Notes: a model not told the origin generated them from the sequence alone. A stretch of DNA of 43,045 nucleotides from Clostridiales bacterium UBA4706 (GCA_002404605.1 DHKA01000014.1:1-43045), one strand, 5' to 3'; numbered from the stretch's first letter, positions 23,865 through 32,620 are shown. Program-made: numbers and translations.

Positions 23865-24603
23865 TAAAACCCTGCACGGGCTGGTGCTGCGAGAGGTGAA
23901 ATACAAGGAGTCGAGCAAGATCCTCACCATCCTCACGGAAGAGGAGGGGAAGATCACGGCGGAGGCGCGCGGCGCGCTGCGCAAGGGCTCCAAGTGCTCG
24001 GCGGCGTCGCAGGTGCTCACGTGGTCGGAGCTGACATTCTTTGAAAATCGTGGCCGGTATACGCTGACAGAGGGGAGCGTGCTGGAGGACTTTGCAGCGC
24101 TGCGCGCCGATCTCGGCGACTACGCGCTCGGCTGCTATATGGCGGAGCTTCTGGAGGCCGTATCGGACGAGGACAGCCACAGCACGGCGCTGCTGCATCT
24201 GGGGCTGAACGCCCTGTTCGCGCTCTCGCGGCAGCTTTATCCGGCCAAACACATCAAAGCCGTTTTTGAGCTGCGGCTCATGTGCCTTGCGGGGTTCGCC
24301 CCGCAGCTCGAGCGCTGCACGGACTGCGGTACGCGCACGCCCGAAAAGCCGCGGCTGAGTCTTTACGGCGGCGGCGTCCATTGTACCGGCTGCGCGCCCG
24401 GCGCGCCGGGAAAATCGGTGCTGCTCTGCGGCGCGTCGCTCGCTGCCATGCGCCATGTGTGTTCGGCGGGGGAGAAGAAAATCTTTTCCTTCACGCTGGA
24501 CGAGCCGTCGGACGAGCGCTTCTGCGCCGCCTGCGAGGAATACACCCTTGCGCAGCTCGACCGCGGCTTCGGCACGCTGGATTACTGGCGCTCGCTGCAA
24601 TAA
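23860..24603 (+). CDS. recO: DNA repair protein RecO
   Basis: 247 residues. Mediates RecA loading with RecF/RecR and anneals DNA. An N-terminal OB fold (YKTLHGLVLREVKYKESSKI) is followed by helices and a C-terminal four-Cys zinc site (CTDCGT and CTGC, with later Cys). The start at 23860 is preferred to an in-frame GTG at 23839 because AAGAGG lies about 9 bases upstream. A 150-bp AT-rich array follows. Confidence 0.93.
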   Translation: MYKTLHGLVLREVKYKESSKILTILTEEEGKITAEARGALRKGSKCSAASQVLTWSELTFFENRGRYTLTEGSVLEDFAALRADLGDYALGCYMAELLEAVSDEDSHSTALLHLGLNALFALSRQLYPAKHIKAVFELRLMCLAGFAPQLERCTDCGTRTPEKPRLSLYGGGVHCTGCAPGAPGKSVLLCGASLAAMRHVCSAGEKKIFSFTLDEPSDERFCAACEEYTLAQLDRGFGTLDYWRSLQ

Positions 24604-24604
24604 A

Positions 24605-24730
24605 AGGAAACGATAATATATTTATGTAAACTTAGTCACGTTAATATAATGGCGTAAACTATAATATGTAAACCGAATTATGGAAACAAATTTACGTTAA
24701 TAATATTACGTAAAACGAATTATGTAAACA
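24605..24730. repeat. Array B: about nine 14-bp AT-rich repeat units
   Basis: Between recO and mutS2, with a 14-bp period held for eight to nine units. The motif G(T/G)(A/T)AAY recurs at 24626, 24640, 24654, 24668, 24682, 24696, 24710 and 24724 (GTAAAC, GTTAAT, GTAAAC, GTAAAC, GGAAAC, GTTAAT, GTAAAA, GTAAAC), with a degenerate GATAAT at 24612. Typical units are GAATTATGTAAACA and AATTTACGTTAATA. Same family as array A but on the opposite strand. No promoter or gene is evident in the gap apart from the mutS2 ribosome site. Confidence 0.88.
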
Positions 24731-24752
24731 TATGACACTAACGGAGAGACAT

Positions 24753-27119
24753 ATGGACTTACTGGAAAAATCACGAAATACTCTCGAACTTCCGGCGGTG
24801 CTGGAAATGCTCGCGGGGGAGGCGGTGTCCGAACCGGCGAAGACCGAGGCGCTCACTCTCGTGCCGAGCGTCCACCGTGCGGAGGTCGAGCGCCTGCTCG
24901 CTGAGACGAGCGCCGCTAAGGACATGATGGTTTATAAGGGCAGCCCGTCGCTTTCGGGCCTTCGCGATGTACGCGGCTCGCTCGCCCGCGCCGATATGGG
25001 CGGCGTGCTCAACCCGCGCGAGCTTCTCGAGATCGCGGGCGTGCTGCAAAGCGCGCGCGCCGTCCGCTCCTACGGCATGAGCGCCGAAAAGGAGACATGC
25101 ATCGACCATCTCTTCAAAATGCTCCAGACGAACCGGTTTCTGGAGGATAAGATCGTAAACTCCATCCCCAGCGAGGACGAGATCGCCGACAGCGCGAGCA
25201 GCGAGCTTTCGGACATCCGCCGCAAAATGCGCGCGGCGGCCGCGCGCGTGCGCGACAGCCTCCAAAAGATCATCTCTGCGCCGTCCATGGCAAAGTTCTT
25301 GCAGGACCCGATCATCACGACGCGCTCGGACCGCTACGTCGTCCCGGTCAAAGCCGAGTGCAAGGGCAGTGTTCCGGGCCTCGTGCACGATGTGTCGGCC
25401 TCCGGCGCTACGCTCTTTGTGGAGCCGATGGCGGCGGTCAAGGCGAACAACGAGATCCGCGAGCTGAAAGCGAAGGAGAAGGCGGAGATCGAGCGCATTC
25501 TCGCGGAGCTTTCCGCCGAGTGCGCCGCACACCGCGAAGATATCGACGCCGATTTCTCCGCGCTCGTGCGGCTCGACGTCATTTTCGCGCGCGCAAAGCT
25601 CAGCTTCAAGCTCAACGCCGGCGCGCCGGAGCTCTCCGAGCGCGGCGTCCGGCTGCGCCGGGCGCGCCACCCGCTGCTCGACAAGGACAAGGCCGTGCCG
25701 ATCGACGTAGAACTCGGCGAGGATTACGACACGCTCGTCATCACCGGCCCGAACACCGGCGGTAAGACCGTTACGCTCAAGACCATCGGCCTTCTCTGCC
25801 TCATGGCGCAGTGCGGCCTGCACATCCCCGCCGCGGAGGGGAGCTGCGTTCCCATATTCGATAAAGTCCTTGCGGACATCGGCGACGAGCAGAGCATCGA
25901 GCAGTCCCTCTCCACGTTCTCGGCGCACATGGTGAACATCGTGAATGTGCTCAAAGAGTGCGGCGACGGCTCGCTCCTCCTCTTTGACGAGCTCGGCGCG
26001 GGAACAGACCCGGTCGAGGGCGCGGCGCTTGCCGTGTCGATTCTGGAGAGCGCCCGCGCGCGCGGCTGCGTCATCGCCGCGACGACGCACTATGCCGAAC
26101 TCAAGGTGTACGCTACCAACACGCCCGGCGTTATGAACGCCTCATGCGAATTCGACGTGGACACCCTGCGCCCGACGTACCGGCTGCTCCTCGGCATTCC
26201 GGGCAAATCCAACGCCTTTGCCATCTCCCGGCGGCTCGGTCTGCCGGAGGAGATCATCGAGGACGCCAAAGGGCGCGTCGGCATGACGAGCGCAAAGCTC
26301 GAAGAGACGATCGAAAAGCTCGAGCAGACCCGCCAGATCCTTGACCGCGAGCGCACCGAGTCCGCCCGGCAGCTCCGGCAGGCGGAGGAGGAGCGGAAAA
26401 AGGCTGCGCAGCTGCGCGCGGAGCTTGAGATCCGGCTGGAAAAATCCGAGCAGAAGGCGCGGCGCGAGGCCGAACGTATCCTCGCCGACGCCCGCACCGT
26501 GGCCGAGAGCACGTTCCGCGAGCTGGATGCGATGCGCTCGGCGCAGAACGAGGAAAACGACCACCAGCGCATCAACGCCGCGCGCGCCGAGATGCGCCGG
26601 AAGCTCAACGAGACGCAGGATTCTCTGCGAAAGGACGAGCCCGCGCCGGAGGAAAAGAAATCCGCGCGCGCCGTGCAGGTGGGCGATGTGGTGCAGATCC
26701 GCTCCATGGGCGTGAAGGCGACGGTGCTTGCCGTCTCTCCTGACCGGACGCTCACCTTGCAGGCGGGGATCCTGCGCGTCACGGCGCGCGAGGACGAGGT
26801 GCTGCTTCTGGAAAACGAAAAGCCCGCCGTGACCGTGCGCACCGAGAGCCGCGGCACGACGCTCCGCCAGAGCGCCGTTTCGTCCGAGCTCGATATCCGC
26901 GGCATGGAGACGATCGAGGCCATCCCGGTCGTGGAGCGCTACATCGATTCCGCGGTGCAGTCGCGTCTGGAGACCGTGACGATCATCCACGGCAAGGGCA
27001 CGGGCGCACTGCGCGCCGCCGTGCAGCAGTCGCTCCGCCGCAATAAGCAGGTGAAATCGTTCCGTCTCGGCCGCTACGGTGAGGGAGAGACCGGCGTGAC
27101 CGTTGTGGAATTGAAATAA
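24753..27119 (+). CDS. mutS2: Endonuclease MutS2
   Basis: 788 residues, full length. MutS-like core with clamp and ATPase domain: Walker A GPNTGGKT (about 332-339), Walker B LLLFDELGAG (Asp-Glu at about 412-413), TTHYAELK. A long coiled-coil KOW-linked region follows, then a C-terminal Smr nuclease domain (about 710-788; SELDIRGMETIEAIPVVERY, VTIIHGKGTGALRAAVQQSL). It suppresses recombination and, in Bacillus, also rescues collided ribosomes. The ATG at 24753 is chosen because GGAGAG lies 5 bases upstream; the ATG at 24732 lacks a site. It is separated from recO by array B, and I see no consensus promoter there. Confidence 0.95.
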   Translation: MDLLEKSRNTLELPAVLEMLAGEAVSEPAKTEALTLVPSVHRAEVERLLAETSAAKDMMVYKGSPSLSGLRDVRGSLARADMGGVLNPRELLEIAGVLQSARAVRSYGMSAEKETCIDHLFKMLQTNRFLEDKIVNSIPSEDEIADSASSELSDIRRKMRAAAARVRDSLQKIISAPSMAKFLQDPIITTRSDRYVVPVKAECKGSVPGLVHDVSASGATLFVEPMAAVKANNEIRELKAKEKAEIERILAELSAECAAHREDIDADFSALVRLDVIFARAKLSFKLNAGAPELSERGVRLRRARHPLLDKDKAVPIDVELGEDYDTLVITGPNTGGKTVTLKTIGLLCLMAQCGLHIPAAEGSCVPIFDKVLADIGDEQSIEQSLSTFSAHMVNIVNVLKECGDGSLLLFDELGAGTDPVEGAALAVSILESARARGCVIAATTHYAELKVYATNTPGVMNASCEFDVDTLRPTYRLLLGIPGKSNAFAISRRLGLPEEIIEDAKGRVGMTSAKLEETIEKLEQTRQILDRERTESARQLRQAEEERKKAAQLRAELEIRLEKSEQKARREAERILADARTVAESTFRELDAMRSAQNEENDHQRINAARAEMRRKLNETQDSLRKDEPAPEEKKSARAVQVGDVVQIRSMGVKATVLAVSPDRTLTLQAGILRVTAREDEVLLLENEKPAVTVRTESRGTTLRQSAVSSELDIRGMETIEAIPVVERYIDSAVQSRLETVTIIHGKGTGALRAAVQQSLRRNKQVKSFRLGRYGEGETGVTVVELK

Positions 27120-27175
27120 CAGCGCGCTGAAGCGATGAATTTTGCTGTGCATTTTTCCAAAACACAGGAAAAAGG

Positions 27176-27204
27176 TTGACGTTCCCTGTGTGCTTTGCTA
27201 AAAT
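27176..27204 (+). promoter_or_regulatory. Promoter of ptsH
   Basis: TTGACG (27176-27181), 17-bp spacer, TAAAAT (27199-27204). Strong vegetative promoter about 80 bp before the gene. Confidence 0.78.
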
Positions 27205-27282
27205 ATAGCCGTATAAAAGCATATCCATGTCCAGCGATCCATAGCGGATTTAATCAATTTTTGATGATAGGGAGCGGCGATT

Positions 27283-27546
27283 ATGGTCAGCAAAGAAGTA
27301 GTCATCAGCAATCAGGTAGGCCTGCACGCCAGACCTGCAACGTTCTTCATTCAGAAGGCGAACGAGTACAAGTGCAGCATCTGGGTGGAGAAGGACGAGC
27401 GCCGTGTCAACGCCAAGTCTCTTCTCGGCGTTCTTTCTCTGGGTATCGTGAAGGGTACCCCCATCACCATCATTGCGGACGGCTCGGACGAAGAAGAGGC
27501 CGTGGCAGCGCTCACCGCGCTGATCGCCTCGGACTTCGCGGAGTGA
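27283..27546 (+). CDS. ptsH: HPr family phosphocarrier protein
   Basis: 87 residues. Carries phosphate from Enzyme I to sugar-specific EII proteins, and as HPr-Ser46-P acts with CcpA in Firmicutes. Both sites are present: His15 in NQVGLHARPATFF and Ser46 in VNAKSLLGVLSL. Because His15 is kept, it is HPr and not Crh. Monocistronic: its own promoter and its own terminator. ptsI is not adjacent, so it lies elsewhere or the protein serves mainly in regulation. Confidence 0.93.
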   Translation: MVSKEVVISNQVGLHARPATFFIQKANEYKCSIWVEKDERRVNAKSLLGVLSLGIVKGTPITIIADGSDEEEAVAALTALIASDFAE

Positions 27547-27569
27547 TCCGGTAAGAGAAACAAGCGGAA

Positions 27570-27601
27570 CAAGGGCGTGTTTTCAACACGCCCTTGCTTT
27601 T
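27570..27601 (+). terminator. Terminator of ptsH
   Basis: CAAGGGCGTGTT (27570-27581) pairs with AACACGCCCTTG (27585-27596) around TTC, followed by CTTTT. Confidence 0.9.
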
Positions 27602-27621
27602 GCATTCAGGGAGTTTTCATT

Positions 27622-29451
27622 GTGACCAAGATCGAGGAGCTGCGCGAGAAAGCCAATCGACTGCCGCTGCTGCCGGGCGTTTATATCATGCTGGACGCCT
27701 CCGGCGAGGTGATCTATGTCGGCAAGGCCAAGGCGCTCAAAAACCGCGTGACGAGCTATTTTCGCGGCGACCATCTGCCGAAGGTCGCGGCGATGGTCTC
27801 GCATGTGAACGACTTCAACGTCATCATTGCCGAGACGGAGTTTGAAGCGCTCGTCCTGGAAAACTCGCTCATCAAGCGCCACAAACCACACTACAACATC
27901 CTCCTCAAGGACGACAAGGGCTATCCGTTCCTGCGTCTTGACCGGAGGGAGCCGTACCCGCGCTTTACGCTCTCGAACCGCGCGAACCCGGACGGGGCAA
28001 AATACTTCGGACCTTACGGCGGCCGCGGACAGACGATGAGCATCATCGATACGCTCTGCAAAACGCTGGGCCTCCCCACATGCCGCCGCGTGTTCCCGCG
28101 CGATATCGGGAAAGACCGGCCGTGCCTTCAGTTCCAGATGGGCGCGTGCCGCGGCTGGTGCCGCGGCGAGCCGGGCGGAGAGGAGTATCGCCGCGCGATC
28201 GGCGAGGCTGTGGATATTCTCGAAGGGCGCAGCGCGGAGCTCGTCCGGCGCATCGAGACCGAGATGAACGCCGCCGCCGAAAACCTCCGGTTTGAAGAGG
28301 CCGCGCGTCTGCGCGACCGGATGCGCGCCGTGTCCACGCTCGAAAACCGCCAGCGCGTCATCGCCGCCGCCCGCGCCGATACGGACGCCGTGGGTTTCGT
28401 GCGCGGTGCGAAGAGCTGCTTTTCCGTGCTGCACTACACGAATGGCGACCTCTCCGGCAAGGACGTATCGCTCATCGACGATCCGACGGAAACGGACGGG
28501 GAGGCTCTGTCCGCCCTGCTGCGTCAATATTATGTAAACCGCTCAAACTGGCCGAAAACGATCCTACTGCCGTTTGAGCCGGAGGACAAGGAGGATATCG
28601 AGCGCTGGCTTTCGGACATGGCCGGGCGGCGCGTGTATCTGGAAGTGCCGCAGCGCGGCGACCGCGCCCGTTTTGCGGAAAAGGCGGCGGTGAACGCGCG
28701 CGAGGAGATCCTGCGCTCCACGACGGCCGAGCAGCGCCGGAGCAAAACGCTCTCCTGGCTTCAGGAGGCGCTTCAGCTCACGGAGTTTCCGCACCGGATC
28801 GAGGCCTACGATATCTCCAACACCGGCAGCATGGGCATCGTCGCGTCCATGACGGTGCATGTGGACGGCAAGCCCCTCAAGCGCGATTACCGGAAATTCC
28901 GCATCCGCAGCACCGAGACGCCGGACGACTACGGCTCCATGCGCGAGGTCATCACGCGCCGGTTTACGCACTATCTCGAAGAGGACGGGAAATTTTCCGC
29001 GAGGCCGGACGTTTTGTTTATCGACGGCGGCGCGGAGCACGCTTCGGCGGCGTGTACGGCGCTCGAAGCGCTGGGACTCAGCCTGCCGGTGTTCGGCATG
29101 GTGAAGGACGACCGCCACCGCACGCGTGCGCTCATAACGCCGGAGGGACACGAGATCGGCATACAGGCAAATCCCGCTGCGTTCGCGCTCGTGGGCCGCA
29201 TTCAGGAGGAAACGCACCGCTTTGCCATCGAGTATCACCGCTCGCTGCGCGACAGCGTGCGCGGCTCGACGCTCGATAAGATCCCCGGCGTCGGGGAAAA
29301 ACGGAGAAACGATCTTTTGAAATCCTTCGGTTCGGTGCGCGCGATCCGCGCGGCGAGCGCGGAGGAGCTTGCCAAGGCCGTGCCGAAGAACACGGCACAG
29401 GCCGTGTACGACTATTTTCACAAAACCGAGGAGGAAACACCATGCGAGTGA
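27622..29451 (+). CDS. uvrC: Excinuclease ABC subunit C
   Basis: 609 residues. Makes both incisions in nucleotide excision repair. GIY-YIG nuclease (LPGVYIMLDASGEVIYVGKA), a Cys-rich linker (CRRVF, CLQF, CRGWCRG), UVR motif (FEEAARLRDRMRAVSTLE), an RNase H-like nuclease half (RIEAYDISNTGSMGIVASMT, DVLFIDGGAEH) and tandem helix-hairpin-helix (LDKIPGVGEKRRNDLLKSFG). The start is GTG at 27622 with AGGGAG 8 bases upstream; the upstream frame runs through the ptsH terminator. It overlaps rsmD by 10 bp. Confidence 0.95.
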   Translation: MTKIEELREKANRLPLLPGVYIMLDASGEVIYVGKAKALKNRVTSYFRGDHLPKVAAMVSHVNDFNVIIAETEFEALVLENSLIKRHKPHYNILLKDDKGYPFLRLDRREPYPRFTLSNRANPDGAKYFGPYGGRGQTMSIIDTLCKTLGLPTCRRVFPRDIGKDRPCLQFQMGACRGWCRGEPGGEEYRRAIGEAVDILEGRSAELVRRIETEMNAAAENLRFEEAARLRDRMRAVSTLENRQRVIAAARADTDAVGFVRGAKSCFSVLHYTNGDLSGKDVSLIDDPTETDGEALSALLRQYYVNRSNWPKTILLPFEPEDKEDIERWLSDMAGRRVYLEVPQRGDRARFAEKAAVNAREEILRSTTAEQRRSKTLSWLQEALQLTEFPHRIEAYDISNTGSMGIVASMTVHVDGKPLKRDYRKFRIRSTETPDDYGSMREVITRRFTHYLEEDGKFSARPDVLFIDGGAEHASAACTALEALGLSLPVFGMVKDDRHRTRALITPEGHEIGIQANPAAFALVGRIQEETHRFAIEYHRSLRDSVRGSTLDKIPGVGEKRRNDLLKSFGSVRAIRAASAEELAKAVPKNTAQAVYDYFHKTEEETPCE

Positions 29452-29981
29452 TCACCGGCACATGCCGCGGCCGCCGTCTGCTCGAGCCGGTGGGGAGGGA
29501 TGTCCGCCCCACGACCGACCAGGTGAAGGAGGCCATGTTCAATATCATCCAGTTCGATGTGGAAGGGCGCAAAGTCCTCGATCTGTTCGCCGGAACGGGG
29601 CAGCTCGGCATTGAAGCGCTCTCCCGCGGCGCGGCGGACTGCCTGTTTGTGGACAGCGCCAAGGATTCCGTCCGTCTCGTGCAGGAGAATCTCCGCCGCT
29701 GCGGTCTCGCGGCGCGCGTGCTCCAGTGCGACGCGCTCGGCATTTTGAAATCCGGCGAGAAATTCGATCTCATTTTCCTCGATCCGCCTTACGGCTCCGG
29801 GCTGGAAGCGAAAGCGGTCGAGACGGTGAAAGAGTTTGACATCCTCTCGCGCGGTGGTATAATGGTGGTCGAGACCCGGCCGGAAACGGCGCTGCCGGTC
29901 CTCCCGGCGGAATACGGCACGATGAAAACGTACCGTTACGGAAAAATCAAACTCACGGTGATAACCAGAGGAAACGACTGA
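29442..29981 (+). CDS. rsmD: 16S rRNA (guanine966-N2)-methyltransferase RsmD
   Basis: 179 residues. SAM-dependent: VITGTCRGRRLLEPVG at the start, VLDLFAGTGQLGIEALSRGA for SAM binding and the catalytic LIFLDPPYGSG. Shares its last base with the coaD start (TGATG), the conserved rsmD-coaD pair. Confidence 0.95.
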   Translation: MRVITGTCRGRRLLEPVGRDVRPTTDQVKEAMFNIIQFDVEGRKVLDLFAGTGQLGIEALSRGAADCLFVDSAKDSVRLVQENLRRCGLAARVLQCDALGILKSGEKFDLIFLDPPYGSGLEAKAVETVKEFDILSRGGIMVVETRPETALPVLPAEYGTMKTYRYGKIKLTVITRGND

Positions 29982-30466
29982 TGCAGACAGCCATTTGCCC
30001 CGGCAGCTTTGATCCGATCACGCTCGGCCATCTCGATGTGATCCGCCGCGCGTCCAAAATGTTTGAGCGCGTTGTGGTCTGCGTGGTGGCGAACCCCGGA
30101 AAACACTGCGCCATTACGCTCGAAGAGCGCCGCGAGCAGGTGCGGCGCGTTACGGCGTCCATTCCCAATGTCGAGGTCGATATGTGGGAAGGGCTGCTTG
30201 TGGATTACGCCGACCGGTACGAAAACCCCGTCGTCGTGCGCGGACTGCGCGCGCTGTCCGACTTTGAATACGAATTTATGATGGCGCTCACGAATAAGAA
30301 GCTCAACTCCCGCGTGGAGACGGTGTTTCTGGCGTCGGACGAGAGATACATGTATCTCTCCTCGACCACCGTGCGCGAGATCGCAAGCTACGGCGGCGAT
30401 ATTTCCTGCTTTGTCCCCGCGGAGATCCTCGACGACCTGATGATAAAACTCAACGGGAGGAAATAA
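29981..30466 (+). CDS. coaD: Phosphopantetheine adenylyltransferase
   Basis: 161 residues. Penultimate step of CoA synthesis. Nucleotidyltransferase motif CPGSFDPITLGHLDVIRRAS, VVVRGLRALSDFEYEFMMAL and the C-terminal YLSSTTVREIA. Coupled to rsmD. Confidence 0.96.
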   Translation: MQTAICPGSFDPITLGHLDVIRRASKMFERVVVCVVANPGKHCAITLEERREQVRRVTASIPNVEVDMWEGLLVDYADRYENPVVVRGLRALSDFEYEFMMALTNKKLNSRVETVFLASDERYMYLSSTTVREIASYGGDISCFVPAEILDDLMIKLNGRK

Positions 30467-30470
30467 ATAT

Positions 30471-30998
30471 ATGGAAAACCACGCGCTGGATATCATCGAT
30501 ATGCTCTATAACATGATCGCGGAGGCATGGGGCGTCCCGCTGGGCAACGACAAATGCATCGTTGAGCGCGACAAGGCGCTCAACCTTCTTGACGATCTCA
30601 AGGCGACGCTCCCGATGGAGCTGAGCGAGGCGCGCCGTCTTGTCAATGCGCGCGACGAGTTCGTCGCCAACGCCAAGCAGGAGGCGGACAACATCCGCCG
30701 CGGCGCCGAGGACAAGGCCACGCAGATGATCGACGAGCAGAGCATCTATAAAGAGGCCAAGCGCCGTTCCGACGAGATCGTCCAGACGGCGGAAACAAAG
30801 TCCCGCGAGCTTCTGCGCGCGGCAAACAGCTATCTGGACGACGCCCTCCGCCAGACGGAGGAGGCCGTCGCAGCGTCCCTCGAAAAGGTCCGCGTGGCGC
30901 GCGCGCAGTTCCGTGCCGCCGCCGCTCCCGATCAGCCGGAAGGTACGGCGGACGTTACGCTGCAGGATGTGGAGGACAGCGAGTTTATCAACGGCTGA
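30471..30998 (+). CDS. Conserved coiled-coil protein, function unknown
   Basis: 175 residues, no signal or membrane segment. A long acidic/basic helical stretch from about 45 to 150 (ARDEFVANAKQEADNIRRGA, KRRSDEIVQTAETKSRELLR) reads as a coiled coil, reminiscent of ATP-synthase b-subunit or DivIVA-type helices. The N-terminus, MENHALDIIDMLYNMIAEAW, is hydrophobic and conserved-looking. It begins 4 bp after coaD with a GGGAGG site and precedes a strong terminator, so it is the end of the uvrC-rsmD-coaD operon. I cannot name a function; a scaffold role in envelope or division is only a guess. Confidence 0.75.
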   Translation: MENHALDIIDMLYNMIAEAWGVPLGNDKCIVERDKALNLLDDLKATLPMELSEARRLVNARDEFVANAKQEADNIRRGAEDKATQMIDEQSIYKEAKRRSDEIVQTAETKSRELLRAANSYLDDALRQTEEAVAASLEKVRVARAQFRAAAAPDQPEGTADVTLQDVEDSEFING

Positions 30999-31060
30999 AT
31001 TCTCCTGAAAAGCGAATTTTTTTCCGCCCAATCGTAACCATTTGTCAATAACGAAACCGA

Positions 31061-31104
31061 AGCCGCCGGAGCGCACCATATGCTGCGCTCCGGCGGCTCG
31101 TTTT
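31061..31104 (+). terminator. Terminator after the coiled-coil gene
   Basis: A 15-bp stem (AGCCGCCGGAGCGCA at 31061-31075 with its complement at 31084-31098) followed by CGTTTT. Confidence 0.9.
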
Positions 31105-31170
31105 ACGTTTTCTCCACAACATATTGACGGCGCTCCGCGAAAAACGCACCGTCCGTGCGGAATTTTGCTC

Positions 31171-31199
31171 TTGCTTTTTTGCCCCCCGCCTTTTATAAT
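31171..31199 (+). promoter_or_regulatory. Promoter of the dcw cluster
   Basis: TTGCTT (31171-31176), 17-bp spacer, perfect TATAAT (31194-31199), directly upstream of the MraZ boxes. Confidence 0.75.
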
Positions 31200-31210
31200 A
31201 AAACAGCATA

Positions 31211-31235
31211 GTGGGGCAAAGTGGGGTAAAGTGTC
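31211..31235 (+). promoter_or_regulatory. MraZ operator repeats
   Basis: GTGGGGCAAA, GTGGGGTAAA and a third partial GTGTC, in 10-bp register at 31211, 31221 and 31231. MraZ is known to bind such GTGGG repeats next to its own promoter and repress the cluster. They lie just after the -10, fitting autorepression. Confidence 0.85.
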
Positions 31236-31275
31236 ACGATTATCCACGTGCAAACCGAGAAGGGAGGCGTCGCTT

Positions 31276-31692
31276 ATGACCGGTGAATATATGCACACGC
31301 TCGATGCCAAGGGGCGGCTGGCCGTGCCTTCGCGCCTGCGGGACGAGCTCGGCGGCGTTTTCTATGTGACGCTCTCGATGGACCGCTGCCTTTCGGCATA
31401 CAGCGCCGAGAGCTGGCAGCACTTTTCCGATAAGGTGGACGCGATGCCGTTTGTGAAGCAGCGCAAGATGCGCCCGCTTTTTGCTTTCGCCGCGCGCTGC
31501 GAGGCGGACGCGCAGGGCCGCATCCTCCTGCCGCAGAATCTGCGGGACTATGCCGGCCTTACGAAGGACGTGACCATCGTCGGCTGCAACAACCATGCGG
31601 AGTTTTGGGACAGCGTGCGCTGGAACGAGATCCACGATGCGGAAATGACGCCGGAGAATATCGCCGCCGTCATGGAAGAGCTGGAGTTTTGA
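31276..31692 (+). CDS. mraZ: Transcriptional regulator MraZ
   Basis: 138 residues with two swapped-hairpin AbrB-like units, each with the DxxGR core: MTGEYMHTLDAKGRLAVPSR and CEADAQGRILLPQNLRDYAG. Binds DNA as a ring-shaped oligomer and represses dcw genes. Start 31276 has GGAGG 8 bases upstream; longer readings run through the promoter. First gene of the cluster, 1 bp from rsmH. Confidence 0.95.
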   Translation: MTGEYMHTLDAKGRLAVPSRLRDELGGVFYVTLSMDRCLSAYSAESWQHFSDKVDAMPFVKQRKMRPLFAFAARCEADAQGRILLPQNLRDYAGLTKDVTIVGCNNHAEFWDSVRWNEIHDAEMTPENIAAVMEELEF

Positions 31693-31693
31693 T

Positions 31694-32620
31694 ATGCCGG
31701 AACACAAAAGCGTGCTGCTGCACGAATGTATTGAGAATCTGAACATAAAGCCGGACGGGGTCTACGTGGACGGGACGCTCGGTCTCGGCGGTCACTCGAT
31801 GGAGATCGCCAGGCGCCTCACGACCGGACGGCTCATCGCCATCGACCAGGACGAGACCGCGATCGAGCGGTCAAAGGCGCGCCTCGCGCCGTGGGCGGAG
31901 CGCATCACGTTTGTCCACGGAAATTTCCGCTCGCTCGGAAAGATCCTCGACGATCACGGCATCGATCGGGTGAACGGAATGCTCTTCGATCTCGGCGTGT
32001 CCTCGCCGCAGCTCGACGAAGCCGAACGCGGCTTTTCCTATATGGCGGACGCGCCGCTCGACATGCGCATGGACCAGAGCGCGCCGGTGACGGCGTGGAC
32101 GGTCGTGAACACATGGCCGGAGCGCGAGCTTGTGCGCATCCTGCGCGACTACGGCGAGGAGCGCTATGCCAACCGCATTGCGGGAAATATTGTCCGCGCA
32201 CGGGAAAAGAAGCCCGTGGAAACGACGCTGGAACTTGTCGATATCATCAAAAGCGCCATGCCCGGCGCGGCGCTGCGCGAAAAGCAGCACCCCGCCAAGC
32301 GCAGCTTCCAGGCGATCCGCATCGCCGTGAACGACGAACTGGAGGCGGAGCGGGAAATGCTGCTCACAGCGATGGATCGGCTGGCGCCCGGCGGAAGGCT
32401 GTGCGTGATCAGCTTCCACTCCCTCGAGGACCGGATCGTCAAGACCGCCATCCGCGAGCGCGAGGACGGCTGCACCTGCCCGCGCGATTTCCCGGTATGC
32501 GTGTGCGGCTTTGTGCAGACGATGAAGACCGTCACGAAGCCCATCACGGCTTCGGAAGAAGAACTGAACGATAACCCCCGCGCGCGCAGCGCGCGGCTGC
32601 GCGTGGCCGAAAGGCTCTGA
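31694..32620 (+). CDS. rsmH: 16S rRNA (cytosine1402-N4)-methyltransferase RsmH
   Basis: 308 residues. SAM-binding GVYVDGTLGLGGHSMEIARR, then GMLFDLGVSSPQLDEAERGF, FQAIRIAVNDELEAERE and the C-terminal GRLCVISFHSLEDRIVK. Usual position after mraZ. Confidence 0.96.
   Translation: MPEHKSVLLHECIENLNIKPDGVYVDGTLGLGGHSMEIARRLTTGRLIAIDQDETAIERSKARLAPWAERITFVHGNFRSLGKILDDHGIDRVNGMLFDLGVSSPQLDEAERGFSYMADAPLDMRMDQSAPVTAWTVVNTWPERELVRILRDYGEERYANRIAGNIVRAREKKPVETTLELVDIIKSAMPGAALREKQHPAKRSFQAIRIAVNDELEAEREMLLTAMDRLAPGGRLCVISFHSLEDRIVKTAIREREDGCTCPRDFPVCVCGFVQTMKTVTKPITASEEELNDNPRARSARLRVAERL

Noticed and set aside
28530..28545. ATTATGTAAACCG in uvrC as another 14-bp repeat unit
   Set aside because: It encodes a YYVN stretch in a region that reads as normal UvrC, and it is a single occurrence; more likely coincidence.
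31021..31270. CRISPR or rRNA-like signal from the 10-bp GTGGGG repeats
   Set aside because: Position and sequence match MraZ operators directly after the cluster promoter.
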